The notes under the pieces: model-generated
What the model saw: the letters and a program-made list of their open reading frames with translations, nothing else
Told to the model about the DNA's origin: nothing
Databases searched by the model: none
Origin: an uncultured Mediterraneibacter sp.
Lineage (GTDB): Bacteria > Bacillota > Clostridia > Lachnospirales > Lachnospiraceae
NCBI GenBank assembly: GCA_944376695.1
Contig: CALWDM010000007.1
Span: 1 to 58,308, forward strand
Length of the DNA: 58,308 nucleotides
Reading direction: 5' to 3'
Translations under genes and position numbers: made by a program
In this document: piece by piece, positions 55,592-58,308 of the stretch
Layout of the letters: every line of letters begins with the position of its first letter
Position numbering within the stretch: the stretch's first letter is position 1

Positions 55592-57973
55592 ATGAGAAAG
55601 CGGCCGCTTTGTGTGGTATGCGTCCTTTTTGTGGCGGTACAGGCGATAAGAGTGTGTTTTTTCGGCGCTGGAGCAGAGGCTTCCGCGCTGGAGAACGCGC
55701 TCATCCAAAGTATGCCTTCAGCCGGGGTCGCGCTGGAAGGCACTGTGTCTAAGATCGAAGAAAAATCAAAAGTGACAGCAGTCTGTCTAAAGGACAATGC
55801 TGTATCTGTTTCAGATCAGAAAATTCAGGAACCAACCGTCATGGCCTATGTCAGGCCGGAACAGAAAGAAAAAAACGAAGAACACATTCGCATTGGGAAC
55901 AGGGTCCGGATATCCGGGGAGGCCGCTGTTTTTGACAGCGCGCGCAATCCGGGGAATTTTGACCAGCGCGCTTACTATGCCAGACAGGGGATCCATGTCC
56001 TTGTGTGGGCAGATACACTGGATGTGACTTCCCAGGAGACAGACAGGGTGACACAGTTTCTCTCCGAGGTCCGCGGCGCATGGAAAGATATCTTAACGAA
56101 ACATCTGGGAGACTATTATGGCGGGACGATGAGTGCTGTCCTTCTGGGGGATAAGGCCGGGCTGGACGCAGAGATGAAGAAGATGTATCAGAAGAATGGG
56201 ATCGGGCACCTGCTTGCCATATCAGGGCTCCATATGTCCTTTCTCGGTATGGGGATCTACAGCCTGCTCAGGAGGACCGGGCTTGGATTTATCCCTGCCG
56301 GCATCGCAGGCGGGGCGGTCCTTATCCTTTATACGGTGATGATCGGGGCAGGGGTGTCCAGCCTGCGGGCGCTTATCATGTTCCTTATCCGGGTCGGTGC
56401 GGATATGACAGGGAGAGACTATGACCTGGCGACCAGCCTGGCTGTGGCAGCGGCGGTACTCTGCGCCCGGCAGCCGCTGTATGTGACGGACGCGGGATTC
56501 CTCCTCTCCTTTGGGGCAATCCTGGGACTGGTCCTGCTCAGCCCGGTGTTTGGGGAAATGTTTTGGTCGGAGAAGCTGGAAGCAGCGGCGGGGAGAAAGA
56601 AAGGCGGGAAAACAGAAGGGGCAAAAGGAAAGGGCGGGCGGCACATGCTCAGGCGGTATCTCTGTGGAAAGATATTTACAGCGGGGCGCTGGCTTTTCAG
56701 CGGCCTTGCGTCCAGCCTGGCGGTGAATGTCCTGCTTCTCGGCCCGGTGCTGTATTTCTATTTTGAGATCCCGCCCTACTCTGTGCTGCTGAATCTCCTC
56801 GTGATCCCGGTCATGCCCGTGGCAATGGCATCCGGCATCATCGGGTCCGCGCTGACACTTTTGTCTGACAGCCTGGGCGGAGCAGTGCTCCAGGCGAGCA
56901 AAGCGGTGCTCTGGATGTACGACTGTCTCTGCGGTGCTTCGGGAGCGCTCCCGGGGAGCCGGTTTGTGACAGGGAGACCGGATATTGTCTGGCTGGCCGG
57001 ATATTATGCGGTATTGGGGATCCTCTGCTGGATTTTTTATTATCTCCGCCAGAAGGCAGAAGAGGGCAGGAGCGGCGGAGTCTTTCGCATTCCCGGCATC
57101 CTGCTCGTAGTGTGCGCTGTGGGGATGGCGGCGGCCTGCCGTCTGGGCCGTAAGAGTGAAGAAGGGATCCGGGCAGCAGTGCTGGATGTGGGACAGGGGG
57201 ACTGTATCTATATCAGAGGAGAACAGGGCGATTATCTCGTGGACGGAGGCAGCAGCGACGTGTCCTCAGCGGGGATATACCGGATCGAGCCGTATCTTCT
57301 GGCGAACGCTGTGGATACCCTGGATTATGTATTTGCCACCCACGGGGACGAGGATCATATCAATGGGATCAGGGAGCTTCTCGAGAACCAGGATCTGGGC
57401 GTCAGCGTCAGGAATCTCGTGCTGCCTTCGGAGGAATATCTTGATGAGAAACTCCTGGAACTGGCAGAGACAGCCAGGGAGAATGGAACAAGGACAGCGG
57501 TCATGAGGGCAGGAGATAAGATCACTGAAAAAGACGGAAAAACCGAACTGAAATGTCTGGGCCCTGTGGAGGGCACAAAACTCGAGCCCGGAAACGAAGC
57601 GTCGCTTGTCCTGGAACTGACGTATGGAGATTTTTGTATGCTCCTCACCGGGGATGTGGAAGGACAGGGCGAGGAGTCCCTTTATAAAGAAGGGGAACTC
57701 CCGCAGTGCGACGTGCTCAAGGCAGCGCACCACGGATCGCGCAGTTCTACCGCAACAGAATTTCTCAGGGCAGCTCAGCCGGCAGTCACTCTGATCTCCG
57801 CGGGAGTGGATAATCGGTATGGACATCCCCACGAAGAGACGCTGGGACGGCTGACAGAGAACGGAAGCAGAATATATTCTACCCAGGAGAACGGCGCTCT
57901 CACCGTCTGGACAGACGGAAAAACAATGAGGCTGAAGGGATTTACAGAATATCAGGAAGATGAAAAGCGCTGA
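55592..57973 (+). CDS. comEC: ComEC/Rec2 DNA-uptake channel
   Basis: ComEC carries single-stranded DNA across the membrane. The 793-aa protein has an N-terminal OB-like domain (about 30-170), the competence membrane domain with GIGHLLAISGLHMSFLGMGI and GAGVSSLRALIMFLIR, a second membrane block, and a C-terminal metallo-beta-lactamase domain (AVLDVGQGDCIYIRGEQGDY, LVDGGSS, FATHGDEDHINGI, LKAAHHGSRSSTATEF). The metal site motifs look complete, so it may be an active nuclease. A Lys/Gly-rich loop at about 335-350 is an addition. It starts 8 bases after the GerMN gene. Confidence 0.95.
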   Translation: MRKRPLCVVCVLFVAVQAIRVCFFGAGAEASALENALIQSMPSAGVALEGTVSKIEEKSKVTAVCLKDNAVSVSDQKIQEPTVMAYVRPEQKEKNEEHIRIGNRVRISGEAAVFDSARNPGNFDQRAYYARQGIHVLVWADTLDVTSQETDRVTQFLSEVRGAWKDILTKHLGDYYGGTMSAVLLGDKAGLDAEMKKMYQKNGIGHLLAISGLHMSFLGMGIYSLLRRTGLGFIPAGIAGGAVLILYTVMIGAGVSSLRALIMFLIRVGADMTGRDYDLATSLAVAAAVLCARQPLYVTDAGFLLSFGAILGLVLLSPVFGEMFWSEKLEAAAGRKKGGKTEGAKGKGGRHMLRRYLCGKIFTAGRWLFSGLASSLAVNVLLLGPVLYFYFEIPPYSVLLNLLVIPVMPVAMASGIIGSALTLLSDSLGGAVLQASKAVLWMYDCLCGASGALPGSRFVTGRPDIVWLAGYYAVLGILCWIFYYLRQKAEEGRSGGVFRIPGILLVVCAVGMAAACRLGRKSEEGIRAAVLDVGQGDCIYIRGEQGDYLVDGGSSDVSSAGIYRIEPYLLANAVDTLDYVFATHGDEDHINGIRELLENQDLGVSVRNLVLPSEEYLDEKLLELAETARENGTRTAVMRAGDKITEKDGKTELKCLGPVEGTKLEPGNEASLVLELTYGDFCMLLTGDVEGQGEESLYKEGELPQCDVLKAAHHGSRSSTATEFLRAAQPAVTLISAGVDNRYGHPHEETLGRLTENGSRIYSTQENGALTVWTDGKTMRLKGFTEYQEDEKR

Positions 57974-58005
57974 CAGTATGGATTGGGAATGCAGGAAGAT
58001 GAGGA

Positions 58006-58035
58006 GGTCCTCAGATGGAAACCCGTCTGAGGACC
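58006..58035 (+). terminator. Terminator after comEC
   Basis: GGTCCTCAGA pairs with TCTGAGGACC, extended by GG/CC around GAAA, followed by ATAATAT rather than T. It is the last hairpin of the comEA-comEC operon. Confidence 0.7.
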
Positions 58036-58046
58036 ATAATATCTGA

Positions 58047-58099
58047 CGGAGACGGAGGGATTCGAACCCTCGTGCCCCGGAGGGCAAACGCATTTCGAG
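58047..58099 (-). pseudogene. 3' portion of tRNA-Ser(CGA) at an integration junction
   Basis: Read on the minus strand from 58099 to 58047 this has the anticodon loop CTCGAAA (anticodon CGA), the 3' anticodon-stem arm TGCGT, a long variable arm TGCCC-TCC-GGGGCA, the T-arm GAGGG-TTCGAAT-CCCTC and the acceptor arm CGTCTCC with discriminator G; CCA is not encoded. The sequence 5' of the anticodon loop makes only a partial match: GGAGATA could pair with most of the acceptor, but no proper D-arm forms. Best read as the tRNA 3' end left by, or supplied for, site-specific integration. Confidence 0.65.
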
Positions 58100-58104
58100 G
58101 GGCG
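58088..58104. other. Candidate attachment-site core
   Basis: ACGCA-TTTCGAG-GGCGT: two imperfect inverted arms around seven bases that coincide with the anticodon stem-loop. Many tyrosine recombinases cross over at this place in tRNA genes. The match ends here, with unrelated DNA to the right. Confidence 0.5.
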
Positions 58105-58161
58105 TGAAACGGCTAAAACCCCTTATATCTCCGCACAAGTCCGTATACAATACCTCCCGCA

Positions 58162-58184
58162 AGCCTGTAAAAACGGGCTTTTTT
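58162..58184 (+). terminator. Short terminator at the element end
   Basis: AGCCTG pairs with CGGGCT around TAAAAA, followed by TTTTTT. It could end an integrase or other gene arriving from beyond the window on the minus strand if the A-rich left side is also considered, but the T-run favours the plus strand. Confidence 0.6.
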
Positions 58185-58236
58185 CGTATCTTGTTATTTG
58201 TGTCCGCATAACCTTACAACTTCATTTTTCCCGTCC

Positions 58237-58266
58237 GGGCACCATTTGGGCACCACGGGCACCATT
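58237..58266. repeat. Three GGGCACC direct repeats
   Basis: GGGCACCATT at 58237 and 58257 and GGGCACCAC at 58248, steps of 11 and 9 bases. Clustered short direct repeats near a core site are typical of integrase arm-type sites. Confidence 0.6.
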
Positions 58267-58283
58267 CAGAACAAGGAGGACAC

Positions 58284-58308
58284 ATGAATAATAACATTCT
58301 TTTAGATA
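58284..58308 (+). CDS. Start of a gene cut by the window end
   Basis: ATG at 58284 lies 6 bases behind AAGGAGGA and reads MNNNILLD to the end of the window. It is too short to identify. Given its place just inside the presumed element, an excisionase or a small DNA-binding protein is possible. Confidence 0.35.

Noticed and set aside
58047-58133. An intact tRNA-Ser gene
   Set aside because: The 3' half is good, but the D-arm cannot be formed, the acceptor has mismatches and the anticodon stem has a C-U mismatch. A tRNA covariance search would settle it.

Overview
The window looks like chromosome of an anaerobic, probably spore-forming Firmicute of the family Lachnospiraceae. The reasons are the AAGGAGG-type ribosome binding sites, moderately GC-rich coding DNA, mannose-family and Bgl-family PTS operons, a BclA-like collagen protein, a SpoIID-like and a GerMN protein, and an ornithine-acetyl cycle for arginine. 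The genus cannot be fixed from the sequence alone. Where a gene could start at several codons, the start given here follows the ribosome binding site.

Layout. 1-2.9 kb: a sugar ABC-transporter ATPase, a PucR-type regulator and a small membrane protein, followed by a ~350-nt imperfect palindrome. 3.3-5.4 kb (minus): aroB and aroF of the shikimate pathway. 5.9-7.1 kb: an LrgA/LrgB pair. 7.2-12.4 kb: the conserved block pyrH-frr-uppS-cdsA-dxr-rseP. 12.5-15.1 kb: a SpoIID-like/peptidoglycan-binding protein and a transglutaminase-like protein. 15.2-19.8 kb: a beta-glucoside system (licT, PTS EIIBCA, GH1 phospho-glucosidase) with two LicT-type RNA antiterminator elements. 19.8-24.3 kb: carAB. 24.4-25.0 kb: remains of a HipA-like/HTH gene pair. 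25.2-26.4 kb (minus): argG. 26.8-29.0 kb: a glycosyltransferase next to a collagen-like surface or spore protein.

29.3-40.3 kb is an amino-sugar (probably GalNAc/galactosamine) utilisation region. It holds a mannose-family PTS (IIB, IIC, IID, IIA), an AgaS-type SIS protein, a YajC-like protein, an AraC regulator, a NagA-type deacetylase and a two-subunit tagatose-bisphosphate aldolase (gatY, gatZ). Three of its promoters share a TAAAAARTGCAAAC-like motif, a candidate binding site for the AraC protein. No tagatose-6-phosphate kinase is present in the window.

40.5-45.8 kb: a CcdA-thioredoxin fusion, an OGG-type glycosylase, a cysteine hydrolase, a small Cys-motif protein, proA and a YefM/YoeB toxin-antitoxin pair. 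46.0-51.2 kb: argC-GNAT-argJ-argB-argD behind a promoter overlapped by ARG-box-like sequence; similar sequence lies in front of argG, so carbamoyl phosphate, ornithine and argininosuccinate synthesis are all partly encoded here. 51.3-58.0 kb: a DMT transporter, then a probable operon comEA (lipoprotein)-response regulator-histidine kinase-GerMN lipoprotein-comEC, behind helically phased TGTWA repeats. 58.0-58.3 kb: the 3' portion of a tRNA-Ser(CGA) joined to unrelated DNA with three GGGCACC repeats, which looks like the junction with an integrated element that continues beyond the window.
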